Both the position numbers and the translations under genes were made by a program. From assembly GCF_041346945.1 (NCBI RefSeq), contig NZ_CP166850.1, positions 10,387,213 through 10,451,212 on the forward strand: a DNA stretch of 64,000 nucleotides, written 5' to 3'. Below are positions 8,346 through 16,489 of this stretch, one piece after another. Each line of letters opens with the position of its first letter. The stretch's first letter is position 1. The stretch comes from Amycolatopsis sp. cg9. Lineage in GTDB: Bacteria; Actinomycetota; Actinomycetes; Mycobacteriales; Pseudonocardiaceae. The notes beneath the pieces are model-generated. The model was not told the DNA's origin, searched no databases, and saw nothing but the letters and a program-made list of their open reading frames with translations.

Positions 8346-9140
8346 ATGCCGGGAGCAGAAGACGCCGTGGCGGCGGAGAAGCCGTCGCCGGCGCGGATGT
8401 ACGACTACTTCCTCCACGGGGACAACAACTTCCCGGTCGACCGGGCGGCCGGGGACGCCGTCATCGACCAGGTCGGCGAAGTGCTCACCAAGGACGTCGT
8501 CTGGGAGAACCGCCGCTTCCTCGGCCGGGTGGTGCACCACCTCGCCGCCGAGCACGGGGTGCGGCAGTTCATCGACGTCGGGGCCGGGCTGCCCAGCATG
8601 GAGAACACGCACCAGATCGCCCGCCGGTCCATCCCGGACGCCCGGGTCGCCTACGTGGACCTCGACCCGGTCGTCGCCAGCCACGGGAAGACGCTGCTGA
8701 CCGAGGACCAGCAGAAGATCACCCGGCTGCTGACCGCCGACCTGCGCCAGCCGTTGTCCATTGTGGACCATCCGGAGCTGACCGGGCTGATCGACTTCGC
8801 CGAGCCGGTCGCGCTGCTGTGCGTCGCGGTCTTCCACTTCGTCACCGACGAGGACGACCCGCACGGCATCATCCGCACCTTCCGGGAGCGGCTGGCGCCG
8901 GGGTCGTTCCTCGCGCTCTCGCACCTCAACGCCGACGAGTCACCCGAAGCCGAGCAGGACACCATGCGCGCGATCTACCGCAACGCGACGTCGCCGATGG
9001 TCTTCCGGACCCGCGCCGAGATCGAGGCGCTGTTCACCGGCTTCACCCTGCAGCCGCCCGGCCTGGTGCCGACCGGGCACTGGCGCCGCGAAGGCGACAC
9101 CACCCGCCGGATGTACGGCGGCCTCGGCCGGCTGGGCTGA
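8346..9140 (+). CDS. SAM-dependent methyltransferase, DUF574 (Methyltransf_19) family
   Basis: A 264-residue protein of the actinomycete DUF574 methyltransferase family. It opens with the typical SPARMYDYFLHGDNNFPVDR, followed by the SAM-binding segment FIDVGAGLPSMENTHQIAR, the acidic VAYVDLDPVVASHG, and FHFVTDEDDPHGIIRTF. The substrate of this abundant actinomycete family is unknown. The ATG at 8346 is chosen because GGGAGG sits five bases before it; a GTG at 8331 is in frame but would place that site inside the gene. It lies between the DUF899 gene and the epoxide hydrolase. Whether it serves the enediyne pathway cannot be told. Confidence 0.85.
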   Translation: MPGAEDAVAAEKPSPARMYDYFLHGDNNFPVDRAAGDAVIDQVGEVLTKDVVWENRRFLGRVVHHLAAEHGVRQFIDVGAGLPSMENTHQIARRSIPDARVAYVDLDPVVASHGKTLLTEDQQKITRLLTADLRQPLSIVDHPELTGLIDFAEPVALLCVAVFHFVTDEDDPHGIIRTFRERLAPGSFLALSHLNADESPEAEQDTMRAIYRNATSPMVFRTRAEIEALFTGFTLQPPGLVPTGHWRREGDTTRRMYGGLGRLG

Positions 9141-9198
9141 CCACCGCGCTCGCGGCCGGGTCCGCGGCCGTGGTCATCACGAACGAAGGGCGAATCCC

Positions 9199-10317
9199 TT
9201 GCCGAAACCGGAACCGTTCCGCATCGCCGTGCCCGACGAGGACATCCAGGACCTCCGCGAGCGCCTCGCGCGCACGCGTCTCCCCGGCGACCTGGCCAAC
9301 GACGGCTGGGAGTACGGGACCAACCAGGAGTACCTGGCCGGGCTGCTGGCCGACTGGCGGGACACCTACGACTGGCGCGCGCACGAGGCGGAGATGAACG
9401 CCCACGCGCACTACCGCGTCGAGCTGGACGGCCAGCCGGTGCACTACCTGCACGTCCCCGGCGAGGGGAAGGTGCCGCTGCTGCTGATCGGCGGCTGGCC
9501 GTGGACGTTCTGGGACTTCAAGGATGTGCTGCCGCACCTGGCCGGCCACGAGGTCGTGGTGGCGGACCTGCCGGGCTACGGCTTTTCGACGCCGCTCGCC
9601 CGGCCGGGCATCGGGTACGCCGAAACCGCCGGCATGTTCCACCGGCTGATGACCGAGGTGCTGGGCCACGAGCGCTACGGCATCTACGGCTCAGACTGGG
9701 GCTCGATCATCGGCCAGCACCTGGCCCACCACCACCCGGAAGCGGTCGCCGGGCTGCACACGACGATGCCGTTCAGCCTCGAAGGCCCGATCCCCGAGGA
9801 GCTCTGGGCCGACGACGAGAAGGTGCGGCGCGCGGCGAACACGGCGTGGGCGCGGTACAGCAACGGCTACTTCGTGCTGCACACGACCCGGCCGCAGAGC
9901 ATCGCCTACATCGGCGACTCGCCGGCGGCGACCGCGGCGTGGCTGGTGGAGAAGCTGCACGACTGGACCGACCACGACGGCGACTTCGAGACCGGCTACC
10001 CGCGCGACCGCGTCCTCACGACGCTTTCGCTGTTCTGGTTCACGAACTCGATGGGCAGCACCGCGCGGCTGTACGCGGAGAGCTTCCAGAAGCCGTGGAC
10101 GCCGAAGAGCGACGCGCAGCCGCTGTTCAACGTGCCGACGGCGGTTGCGGCCTACCCGCGCGAACCCGCGGCGGTGCCCCGGAAGTGGGTGGAGAGCCGG
10201 TTCGACCTGCGCCGCTACACGGTGATGGAGCGCGGCGGGCACTACCCGGCCGTCGAGTCACCGGAGACCCTGGGCCGCGACATCGCCGGGTTCTTCGCGG
10301 ACCTCGCCCAGTCCTGA
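9199..10317 (+). CDS. Epoxide hydrolase (alpha/beta-hydrolase, SgcF-like)
   Basis: A 372-residue epoxide hydrolase with the N-terminal extension (PFRIAVPDEDIQDLRERLA) typical of the microsomal-type bacterial group that includes SgcF and NcsF2. The oxyanion-hole motif GGWP is at residues 98-101, the nucleophile D166 is in IYGSDWGSI, and the catalytic histidine H348 is in RGGHYPAV. In nine-membered enediyne pathways such enzymes open an epoxide on the core to give a vicinal diol. TTG at 9199 is used, with GAAGGG eight bases upstream. Repeat B follows the stop immediately and separates it from the convergent AhpD-like gene. Detoxification of an unrelated epoxide is possible but less likely here. 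Confidence 0.85.
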   Translation: MPKPEPFRIAVPDEDIQDLRERLARTRLPGDLANDGWEYGTNQEYLAGLLADWRDTYDWRAHEAEMNAHAHYRVELDGQPVHYLHVPGEGKVPLLLIGGWPWTFWDFKDVLPHLAGHEVVVADLPGYGFSTPLARPGIGYAETAGMFHRLMTEVLGHERYGIYGSDWGSIIGQHLAHHHPEAVAGLHTTMPFSLEGPIPEELWADDEKVRRAANTAWARYSNGYFVLHTTRPQSIAYIGDSPAATAAWLVEKLHDWTDHDGDFETGYPRDRVLTTLSLFWFTNSMGSTARLYAESFQKPWTPKSDAQPLFNVPTAVAAYPREPAAVPRKWVESRFDLRRYTVMERGGHYPAVESPETLGRDIAGFFADLAQS

Positions 10318-10326
10318 CCGCAGGTG

Positions 10327-10372
10327 GTCGTGAGTGTTCAGGGCGGTTCTAACCGCCCTGAACACTCACGAC
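10327..10372. repeat. Family B palindrome between convergent genes
   Basis: A perfect inverted repeat with 22-bp arms (10327-10348 and 10351-10372) around a 2-base centre, beginning GTCGTGAGTGTTCAGGGCGG. It fills almost the whole gap between the epoxide hydrolase stop (10317) and the convergent AhpD-like stop (10374). A two-way terminator role is likely from position and symmetry. The sequence style resembles the other repeat families but is not the same sequence. Confidence 0.85.
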
Positions 10373-10373
10373 G

Positions 10374-10922
10374 TCAGGCCTCCGGGAGCAGCTGGGCGAG
10401 ACCGCCGTAGCCGCTGTGCTTCAGGCGCTCGCCCGAGAGCTTCTTGTAGGCGTCGTCGGCCTGGATGCCGAGGCCGTCGACCATCCGGTTCATGAAGTTG
10501 AACAGCGCGCAGACCAGCACGGCGTCGTGCAGCGCCCGCTCGTCCCAGCCCGCCGCGAACACCGCTTCGGCGTCGGCTCCGGTCATCCGGGACGGCGTCC
10601 GCGTCAGCTTGCCGACGTAGGCGAGGACCGGCTTCAGCCGCTCGTCGATCGGCGCGGAGTCCAGGTCGTCGAGCGCCGCGCCCAGCAGGCCCGCCTCGAC
10701 GCCGAAGGCCTCGGCGGTCACGGTGTGGATGCCGTGGCAGTACCCGCAGTCGTTGACGCCGGAGACGTAGGCGGCGATCAGCTCCCGCTCCCCCGGCGTG
10801 AACGGCGAATCGCCGCGCAGCAGCTCCTCGTGGAAAGCCAGCAGGTGCCGGGCCGGGCCGGGGTTGGCTTGGAAGACCTGCAGCAGCGTGGTCTCAGCCG
10901 GCAGGGACTTCAAGTACGACAT
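10374..10922 (-). CDS. AhpD-like peroxidase-related protein (carboxymuconolactone decarboxylase fold)
   Basis: A 182-residue protein of the AhpD/carboxymuconolactone decarboxylase fold. The redox motif is NDCGYCHGIHT with C59, C62 and H66, matching the CxxC-xxxH centre of alkyl hydroperoxidases. Such proteins reduce hydroperoxides or act as disulfide reductases, usually as trimers. It starts with ATG at 10922, overlapping by 29 bases the end of the unknown gene 10894-11346, so the two are translationally linked. With Tpx at 6828 and a second CxxC protein at 25808, it makes three cysteine peroxidase-type genes in the enediyne locus. This suggests a need to handle peroxides or thiols near the product. 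Confidence 0.85.
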   Translation of the reverse strand: MSYLKSLPAETTLLQVFQANPGPARHLLAFHEELLRGDSPFTPGERELIAAYVSGVNDCGYCHGIHTVTAEAFGVEAGLLGAALDDLDSAPIDERLKPVLAYVGKLTRTPSRMTGADAEAVFAAGWDERALHDAVLVCALFNFMNRMVDGLGIQADDAYKKLSGERLKHSGYGGLAQLLPEA

Positions 10923-11346
10923 CGGTGTCCTTTCGATCCGCGATCCGGTCGACGTCGGCGCGGCGGAGCACGCACGCCGTCAGGTAGGCCAGCGACGCGG
11001 CACCCGCACCGGGCACGGCCGCGGCGACCCGGGCCGACGCCCGGTCCCACTCCCGCCGGAGCGAGCCCGGCGTGGACGTCGACGGCGGGTCGCCCAGCGC
11101 CGAGCGCAGGCCACGCCAGTGCTGTTTGCCCGTTTCCAGCAGCCCGGGCAGGCCGGCGTCGGGGACGCCGTGCCGGGCCTGGTCGACCACCTGCGTCACC
11201 AGCGCCGGGTCGTCCGCCAGCCGGGCGAGGCCGAGCCCGGCGAGCAGCCGGTCCCCCTCCAGGCCGAGCAGGATCACCCCGACCTCGGTGGCGGCGGGGT
11301 CGTCGACCGCGGGCAGGGCGAACCGGGTGTCTTCGCCGGCGTCCAT
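10894..11346 (-). CDS. Hypothetical protein, coupled to AhpD-like gene
   Basis: A 150-residue protein that I do not recognise. It is rich in Ala, Leu, Asp and Arg, has no signal peptide or membrane segment, and contains one cysteine near the C-terminus (YLTACVLRRADVDRI). Mostly helical structure is likely. The ATG at 11346 has a strong AGGAGG upstream, so the gene is real even though no family is evident. It sits 11 bp downstream of the FAD oxidoreductase gene and overlaps the AhpD-like gene by 29 bp, so the three form one operon. A function tied to redox chemistry of that operon is only a guess. Confidence 0.7.
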   Translation of the reverse strand: MDAGEDTRFALPAVDDPAATEVGVILLGLEGDRLLAGLGLARLADDPALVTQVVDQARHGVPDAGLPGLLETGKQHWRGLRSALGDPPSTSTPGSLRREWDRASARVAAAVPGAGAASLAYLTACVLRRADVDRIADRKDTDVVLEVPAG

Positions 11347-11357
11347 CACGTTCCTCC

Positions 11358-12695
11358 TCAGACCCCGACCGCGGTCTTCGCCGCCGGCGCCGGGGCCGGG
11401 AGCTCGCCGCCGCGCAGGACCTGGGCGATCGCCGCGGCGGCGCGGGTCGTCGCGACGCGGTGGCCATCGATGTTGCGGGCCGCCGGGCCGAGGACCATCG
11501 CGGCCGCGGCGCCGACCACCGACACCCGCGGTGCGCGGACGTGGGCCAGGGTCCGCTCGTCCAGCTCCGGCCAGCCGTCGCGGACGGCGAGCGCCTCGTC
11601 GGGCAGCAGGCCTTCGCCGATCGACGGGGTGGTGCCCAGCGCGAGCTGGACGTGGTCGGCGGCGATCCGCCCGCCACCGGCCAGGCGCACCACGGTCGTC
11701 CCGCCGACGCCGGGACCGATGCTCTTGACCTCGGCGCCGCGGTGCACGACCAGCCGTCCCTCGGCCTCCGCGCGTTCGAGCAGGGGCCGGAACTCGAACA
11801 TGATCGACGCCCGGCGGAACCGGCCCATCAGCTCGAGCCGCTCGGACCAGCCGACGCGGTTGAAGCGCAAGCGGCCTTCGGGGCGGAAGAACGAGGAGTT
11901 CACGTCGGCGCACTGGTAGCGCTCGCCGGTTTCCCGCACGACCCAGTGCACTTCGCGGCCTTCGCCGAGCGCGCCGGCGATCAGGTGGGCCGCGGTGAGC
12001 CCGGCGCCGACCACCGCGACGCACCGCCCGCCGACCGGCACCGATTCGTCCCAATAGGACACTCCGGCCGGCGCGGCGCCGCCGCCCCACCACGAATCCG
12101 GCGCTTCCCGGCGTTCCTCGCCGAGGCACAGCACGACGTGCCGGGCGGTGACCGAGAACCGGTCGGCCCGCACGGTGACCGCGTCGCCTTCGGGCACGAC
12201 CTCGCGGACGCGCGCCTGCCACGTCTTGCGGCCGATGTGGTGGCTGGCGATCAGGTGGTCGCAGTAGGCGTCGAAGACGTCCACCGGGACCACCGACCGG
12301 TGGCCCGACTGCGACATCCGGATCTCGCGCCGCTCGGTGCGGGTCAGGCGTCCCCAGTGCAGGCGCGCGAAGTCCAGGAGCTCGCAGTCCCGGTAGCCCT
12401 CGACGCCGGGGTGGTGCTCGTACGGCGACCGCAGGACGCGCTGGCCCAGCCGGTCGATCCGGCCGAAGAACCGGCCGCACGGGCGGCCGGTCCGGTCGGC
12501 GATGACGACGTCGCGGACGCCGTGGTGCCACAGCGCGGAAGCCACCGCGACACCGGCCGGGCCGGCCCCGACGACCACGACGTCCGCCGACGAGGCGGGC
12601 ACCGTGCCGCGAACCGGGGCGGGCACCGGGGGCCGGGGCCAGTCCCGGCCCCGGGGCGAGTCCAGCAGGTGCGGCTCGGGCACGAACGAGATCAT
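11358..12695 (-). CDS. FAD/NAD(P)-dependent oxidoreductase or monooxygenase
   Basis: A 445-residue flavoprotein with two dinucleotide-binding folds. The FAD site is DVVVVGAGPAGVAVASAL near residues 38-55, and the NAD(P)H site is VAVVGAGLTAAHLIAGAL in the middle. This two-fold layout is that of flavin-containing and N-hydroxylating monooxygenases. The C-terminal block VSVVGAAAAMVLGPAARNID is a less usual third glycine-rich stretch. The ATG at 12695 has GGGGAG upstream. It is followed after 11 bp by the unknown gene 10894-11346 and then the AhpD-like gene. It could oxygenate the enediyne core or reduce a quinone or disulfide; the sequence does not decide. Confidence 0.75.
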   Translation of the reverse strand: MISFVPEPHLLDSPRGRDWPRPPVPAPVRGTVPASSADVVVVGAGPAGVAVASALWHHGVRDVVIADRTGRPCGRFFGRIDRLGQRVLRSPYEHHPGVEGYRDCELLDFARLHWGRLTRTERREIRMSQSGHRSVVPVDVFDAYCDHLIASHHIGRKTWQARVREVVPEGDAVTVRADRFSVTARHVVLCLGEERREAPDSWWGGGAAPAGVSYWDESVPVGGRCVAVVGAGLTAAHLIAGALGEGREVHWVVRETGERYQCADVNSSFFRPEGRLRFNRVGWSERLELMGRFRRASIMFEFRPLLERAEAEGRLVVHRGAEVKSIGPGVGGTTVVRLAGGGRIAADHVQLALGTTPSIGEGLLPDEALAVRDGWPELDERTLAHVRAPRVSVVGAAAAMVLGPAARNIDGHRVATTRAAAAIAQVLRGGELPAPAPAAKTAVGV

Positions 12696-12729
12696 GTGCT
12701 CCCCAGCTCGATCGGGACCCGGCGGGTCG

Positions 12730-13269
12730 TCAGATGACGGTGACCGGGACGATCAGCTCGATCACGGGCCGCTGGTTCATGCCGTGCGCGACCAGCTCGT
12801 CGAGCGTCTGCTGCGACTGCTCGGCGCTGTCGGTGGGGATGGGGCTGTACCGGGAGTAGAAGTACGCCGGCTTGCGCCCGCCCGTCTCCATCGAATACGC
12901 CTTGAGCACGGTCTCGCCCGGGCGCACCTCGCCGTCGTAGAACGTGAGGCGGCGCTGGTCCGGCGTCATGAAGCTCTTCGTGAACTGCGGCGACATCAGC
13001 AGGTCGTCGTCGAGGAACGTGGAGTCCTCGTCCAGCACGGCCTGCATGGCGACCCAGGTCTGGTCGGTCAGGTTGGTTTCGGCCTTGATCACGTGCCAGC
13101 GGCCCGGCTCGGGCAGGTTGACGCTGACCGAGACGTCGTGGTCGGTCGTGTCGACGGCGCCCGTGATCATGAGAACCCGGCGGCCGAGATCGGCAGTCCC
13201 GGTCATCTGGATGTCCCGTGCCCGGACCCGGCTGGAAACGTCAAGTCCCGGCAGTTCAGGTGACGACAT
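12730..13269 (-). CDS. Hypothetical protein in the enediyne locus
   Basis: A 179-residue soluble protein without recognisable family. It lacks cysteine, signal peptide and membrane segments. Features seen are a beta-rich first half (VLMITGAVDTTDHDVSVSVN, RWHVIKAETNLTDQTW) and a conserved-looking MSPQFTKSFMTPDQRRLTFY. ATG at 13269 stands behind GAGGAGG, so expression is likely. It precedes the FAD oxidoreductase by 34 bp and probably heads that operon, with two inverted repeats in its promoter region. I cannot assign a role. A small-molecule binding or cyclase-like function would fit the fold impression but is unsupported. Confidence 0.7.
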   Translation of the reverse strand: MSSPELPGLDVSSRVRARDIQMTGTADLGRRVLMITGAVDTTDHDVSVSVNLPEPGRWHVIKAETNLTDQTWVAMQAVLDEDSTFLDDDLLMSPQFTKSFMTPDQRRLTFYDGEVRPGETVLKAYSMETGGRKPAYFYSRYSPIPTDSAEQSQQTLDELVAHGMNQRPVIELIVPVTVI

Positions 13270-13282
13270 TGTGCTGCCTCCT

Positions 13283-13336
13283 CGTTATTCGCCCCAAAAT
13301 AACGTTCTGACCAGCGAACATATGAAGAGTTTCATA
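13283..13336. promoter_or_regulatory. Two inverted repeats upstream of 12730-13269
   Basis: An inverted repeat with 7-bp arms (CGTTATT at 13283-13289 and AATAACG at 13298-13304) is followed by TATGAA-GAGT-TTCATA at 13321-13336. Both are A/T-rich against a very G/C-rich background and lie just before the gene starting at 13269. They look like operator sites, for example for a TetR- or MarR-type regulator, but no such regulator is encoded in the window. Confidence 0.5.
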
Positions 13337-13460
13337 CCGGGAGGGCCATAGTCAAGGTGTGAAACACATGCCGGGAGCAGGCGTTGTTGGGCCACCTACG
13401 CGGCGCGGTACCACCGCTCGCCGACGCGCATTGCGCCGTTCGGACCAGGATCTCCGCCGG

Positions 13461-13772
13461 TTACTCCGGGTTGGCCGGGCTCGACTGGGCCGGCGCGACG
13501 TCGGCGTCGTCCTCGAGCGCTCCGACGTAGCGGATTTCGAAGGACGATTCTGCGCGCTGAACCATGATTTTGAGGGCGAGATTCGCTTTCACGACCACGA
13601 CGAAATTGCGCGGGTTTTCCGCGTCGCCGAAAATGTCGTAAACGAGGAACGCCGAACCGTCGCCGACCGCGAACAGCGCTTCGTAGAGCGCGTTGCGCTG
13701 GGCCTGGGTCGCGGATTCAGCCCACGCCTCGAGGATCTCGAAGCCAGCGGTGAGCTGGAGGCGCACTGCCAT
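13461..13772 (-). CDS. Small conserved actinomycete protein (DUF6235-like)
   Basis: A 103-residue protein with ATATQAQRN-like features: ESATQAQRNALYEALFAVGD in the first half, then SAFLVYDIFGD and a short beta segment FVVVVKANLAL. I associate this pattern with a small actinomycete family catalogued as DUF6235, from memory only. ATG at 13772 has GGGAGG upstream. It stands alone between the redox operon and the 45-residue peptide gene, all on the minus strand. No function is known for the family. Confidence 0.55.
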   Translation of the reverse strand: MAVRLQLTAGFEILEAWAESATQAQRNALYEALFAVGDGSAFLVYDIFGDAENPRNFVVVVKANLALKIMVQRAESSFEIRYVGALEDDADVAPAQSSPANPE

Positions 13773-13931
13773 TCGCCGGCCTCCCTACCGAACGTCCGCC
13801 GGTGCGCCCGGCCCACGCAGACGTGCATCGCGGACAGGCCACTGGCTCGCCCCGCCGGGAACCCCGTGACGCCCCGGCCGACCTCCAGTTTCCCGTGGCG
13901 GCCGGGACGTGGTCATCTTCGAAAGTGCGAG

Positions 13932-14069
13932 TCAGTTGTAGCCGAGCACGATGTGCCCGCGCTCGTCCGCCTCCGGCTCGGGGTCGGGCACGGCGATCAG
14001 GTGCCGCTCGGCCCGCTCGGCCGGCTCGGCGGACGGCTGGGGTTCGGCCGGAACCGCTGCTGCTGTCAT
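13932..14069 (-). CDS. 45-residue peptide, unknown, with strong ribosome site
   Basis: A short reading frame encoding 45 residues, starting with ATG at 14069 behind AAGGAG. It has an Ala/Pro/Glu-rich first half (VPAEPQPSAEPAERAERH) and a distinct end, LIAVPDPEPEADERGHIVLGYN. The strong ribosome site and the contrast between low-complexity head and specific tail make it worth keeping. It could be a regulatory or ribosomally made peptide, or a small partner protein. No modifying enzyme lies next to it, and it shares nothing obvious with the peptide at 46230. Coding status is moderately likely. Confidence 0.45.
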   Translation of the reverse strand: MTAAAVPAEPQPSAEPAERAERHLIAVPDPEPEADERGHIVLGYN

Positions 14070-14239
14070 GGCTTTCTCCTTTCCGGTGGGACGCCCCAAC
14101 GATGCGCCCGGCCGGTCGCGGATCGGATGTGCGCTGATCACGTCCGGGTGGATGCGCACCGCACGAGTGGCGGCCGGGATCGGGCGGGGAGTGCACTGGG
14201 GTGACGAAGATTTCACCTGACCGTCGAGCGAGGTGCCTC

Positions 14240-14488
14240 ATGACCGATCACGAGACCCACCGGGGTGCCGCCGAGCGCCAGCGCACCTGCGCGGCTTGCG
14301 GAGGCGCGTTCGTCCCCGGCGAGCACACCGAGGTCGAGGTCCTCCTCGACGGGATGGTGCGGTACGTGGCGGTGCACCCGGGACACAGCACGTACTCCCC
14401 GGCCAAGGAGGACGCGGCGGCGGCTCGGCTGCGGGAGTTCGCGAAGGCCCGTCAGGCCGAGGACGAGCGCGGCAGCCGGGCGGCCTGA
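14240..14488 (+). CDS. Small CxxC protein
   Basis: An 82-residue protein with one CxxC pair, RTCAACGGAFVPGEHTEVEV, giving half of a zinc-ribbon-like knuckle, followed by a helical Ala/Arg/Glu-rich tail. The ATG at 14240 has GAGGTG upstream. It is divergent from the 45-residue peptide gene and ends ten bases before repeat A2, facing the carboxylase epsilon subunit. The family is not recognised. Such small actinomycete proteins may bind zinc or act in regulation, but nothing here proves it. Confidence 0.55.
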   Translation: MTDHETHRGAAERQRTCAACGGAFVPGEHTEVEVLLDGMVRYVAVHPGHSTYSPAKEDAAAARLREFAKARQAEDERGSRAA

Positions 14489-14497
14489 CCCGGACAC

Positions 14498-14576
14498 GCT
14501 GAAGGGGACTTTCCTCGCATCGGATGCGAGGAAAGTCCCCTTCAGCTCACCAGGTGCGGTGAACGTCCCCTTCAGC
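14498..14576. repeat. Family A palindromic repeat, copy 2 (79 bp)
   Basis: A perfect 23-bp inverted repeat (14498-14520 and 14524-14546, loop CGG), then a third arm ending at 14576, exactly as in copy 1. The outer TGA (14572-14574, minus strand) is the stop codon of the carboxylase epsilon gene. It lies between convergent genes and may terminate both. Confidence 0.9.
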
Positions 14577-14766
14577 GCGGCAGGCCGGACAGCCGCCAGG
14601 CGCCCGGGCGGCGGACGAGCGGCTCCCCCGCGCCCCGGGCCCGCCAGCCGGCCACCGCTTCGCCGGCCGGCTCCGGCCGGGAACCGGCCGCCAGCACCGT
14701 CAGCGCCGTCACCAGCGCCGCCAGTTCCGCGTCGTCCGGGGTTCCCCGGACCACCCGCAGCGTCAT
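14572..14766 (-). CDS. Acyl-CoA carboxylase epsilon subunit
   Basis: A 64-residue protein matching the small epsilon subunit of actinomycete acyl-CoA carboxylases: an N-terminal TLRVVRGTPDDAELAALVTA strand-helix and a C-terminal WRLSGLPR. It stabilises the beta-alpha complex. It follows the beta subunit gene by 10 bp and starts with ATG at 14766, so the two are co-expressed. The biotinylated alpha subunit is not in the window and would have to come from elsewhere. Its stop codon is supplied by repeat A2. In this setting the enzyme probably supplies malonyl-CoA to the enediyne synthase. Confidence 0.75.
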   Translation of the reverse strand: MTLRVVRGTPDDAELAALVTALTVLAAGSRPEPAGEAVAGWRARGAGEPLVRRPGAWRLSGLPR

Positions 14767-14776
14767 CGAAGCCCCC

Positions 14777-16489
14777 TCAGATCGGCAGGTTCCCGTGCTT
14801 GCGGGACGGGCCCGGCTTCCGCTTGTCCCGCAGCATGGCCAGCCCACGCGCCAGCGCGGCGCGGGTTTCGGCCGGGTCGATGATGTCGTCGACCAGGCCC
14901 CGCTCGGCCGCGTACTGCGGGTTCAGGTACTCCTCCGTGTACTCCGCGACCAGCTTCGCCCGCAACGCGGCGGGATCCTCCGCCGCGGCCAGCTCGCGGC
15001 GGTGCAGGACGTTCACCGCGCCCTCCGCGCCCATCACCGCGATCTGGTTGGTCGGCCAGGCCAGCGACAGGTCGCAGCCGATCGACCGCGAGTCCATCAC
15101 GATGTACGCGCCGCCGTAGGCCTTCCGCAGGATCACCTGGACCCGCGGGACCGTCGCTTCGCAGTAGGCGTGCAGCAGCTGCGCGCCCTGGCGGATGATC
15201 CCGCTCCGCTCCTGTTCGACGCCCGGCAGGAAGCCCGGGACGTCGACCAGGCTCACCAGCGGGATGCCGAACGCGTCGCAGAACCGCACGAACCGCGCCG
15301 CCTTCTGGGACGCCGGACCGTCCAGGACGCCGGCGAACACCACCGGCTGGTTGCCGACCAGGCCGACCACGCGGCCGTCGAGGCGGGCCAGCGCGCACAG
15401 CACGTTGCGGGCCCAGCCCTCGTGCAGCTCGAAGAACTCGCCGTCGTCGGCGATCTCCGCGAAGACGTCGCGCATGTCGTAGGGCTGGTTCGGCTCGACC
15501 GGCACCAGCTCCGCCAGCCGGGGCCGGTAGTCGTCCTTCGCGCTGGACGAGCTCGCGTCCGGCGGCGGGTCCAGGTAGTTGGACGGCAGCAGGGAGACCA
15601 GGTAGCGGACGTCGGCGAGGCAGCTCTCCTCGTCGTCGTGCACGACCGTCGCCACCCCCGAATGGCTGCCGTGGACGTCGGCGCCGCCGAGCTCCTCGTG
15701 GGTCACGCGGCGGCCGGTGACCGCCTCGACGACGTCCGGGCCGGTCAGGTACATCCGCGCCGTGTCGCGCACCATGAACGTGAAGTCCGCCAACGCCGGC
15801 GAGTACGCCGCGCCGCCCGCGCACGGGCCCAGGATCACGCTGATCTGCGGGATCACCCCCGACGCCTCGACCTGGCGGCGGAAGATGCCGCCGTAGCCGT
15901 TGAGCGCGAGCACGCCCTCCTGGATCCGGGCGCCGCCGCTGTCGTTGAGCCCGATCACCGGGGCGCCGTTGGCCACCGCGAGGTCGAGCACCTTGTGGAT
16001 CTTGGCCGCGTGCGCCTCGCCGAGCGAGCCGCCGAACAGCGTGAAGTCCTGGGCGTAGACGAAGACGCGGCGCCCGTCGATGGTGCCGGACCCCGCGACG
16101 ACGCCGTCGGTGTACGGGCGGTTGCCCGCCAGGCCCGGCCCGCTCGCCTGGTGGCGCCGGTAGGGCTCGATCTCGGTGAACGAGTCCTCGTCGAGCAGCA
16201 GGGCCAGGCGTTCGCGCGCGGTGAGCTTGCCGAGCGAGTGCTGGCGCCGCACCGCGTCGAGCTTGCCTTCGTGGATGTGCGCGCGGAGCTCGTCGCGGCG
16301 CCGCCGCAGCAGCGGCATGTCCGCGGGCTCCGCGCGCACCTGGTCGGCCGCCCTGGCCAGCTCGATGACCTGGGCGTCGCCGGGCTCCCCCGGCCGCGCG
16401 AGCCGGCGGCGGCCGTGCCGGGTCCCCTCCGGGACCGGCACCACCTCCGCGTCGGCCCGCTGGGCCCCGGACTCGTGGCCTCCGCTCAC
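14777..16489 (-). CDS. Acyl-CoA carboxylase beta subunit (carboxyltransferase)
   Basis: A 570-residue carboxyltransferase of the AccD/PccB type, which moves a carboxyl group from biotin to acetyl- or propionyl-CoA. The N-terminal half has GKLTARERLALLLDEDSFTE and the oxyanion site NDSGGARIQEG. The C-terminal half has VPGFLPGVEQERSGIIRQGA and RKAYGGAYIVMDSRSIG. GTG at 16489 was chosen with GAGGGA upstream. The start overlaps the stop of a 59-residue gene by four bases. A carboxylase inside an enediyne operon points to dedicated extender supply; whether it prefers acetyl- or propionyl-CoA cannot be judged, because I did not locate the specificity residue with certainty. Confidence 0.9.
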   Translation of the reverse strand: MSGGHESGAQRADAEVVPVPEGTRHGRRRLARPGEPGDAQVIELARAADQVRAEPADMPLLRRRRDELRAHIHEGKLDAVRRQHSLGKLTARERLALLLDEDSFTEIEPYRRHQASGPGLAGNRPYTDGVVAGSGTIDGRRVFVYAQDFTLFGGSLGEAHAAKIHKVLDLAVANGAPVIGLNDSGGARIQEGVLALNGYGGIFRRQVEASGVIPQISVILGPCAGGAAYSPALADFTFMVRDTARMYLTGPDVVEAVTGRRVTHEELGGADVHGSHSGVATVVHDDEESCLADVRYLVSLLPSNYLDPPPDASSSSAKDDYRPRLAELVPVEPNQPYDMRDVFAEIADDGEFFELHEGWARNVLCALARLDGRVVGLVGNQPVVFAGVLDGPASQKAARFVRFCDAFGIPLVSLVDVPGFLPGVEQERSGIIRQGAQLLHAYCEATVPRVQVILRKAYGGAYIVMDSRSIGCDLSLAWPTNQIAVMGAEGAVNVLHRRELAAAEDPAALRAKLVAEYTEEYLNPQYAAERGLVDDIIDPAETRAALARGLAMLRDKRKPGPSRKHGNLPI

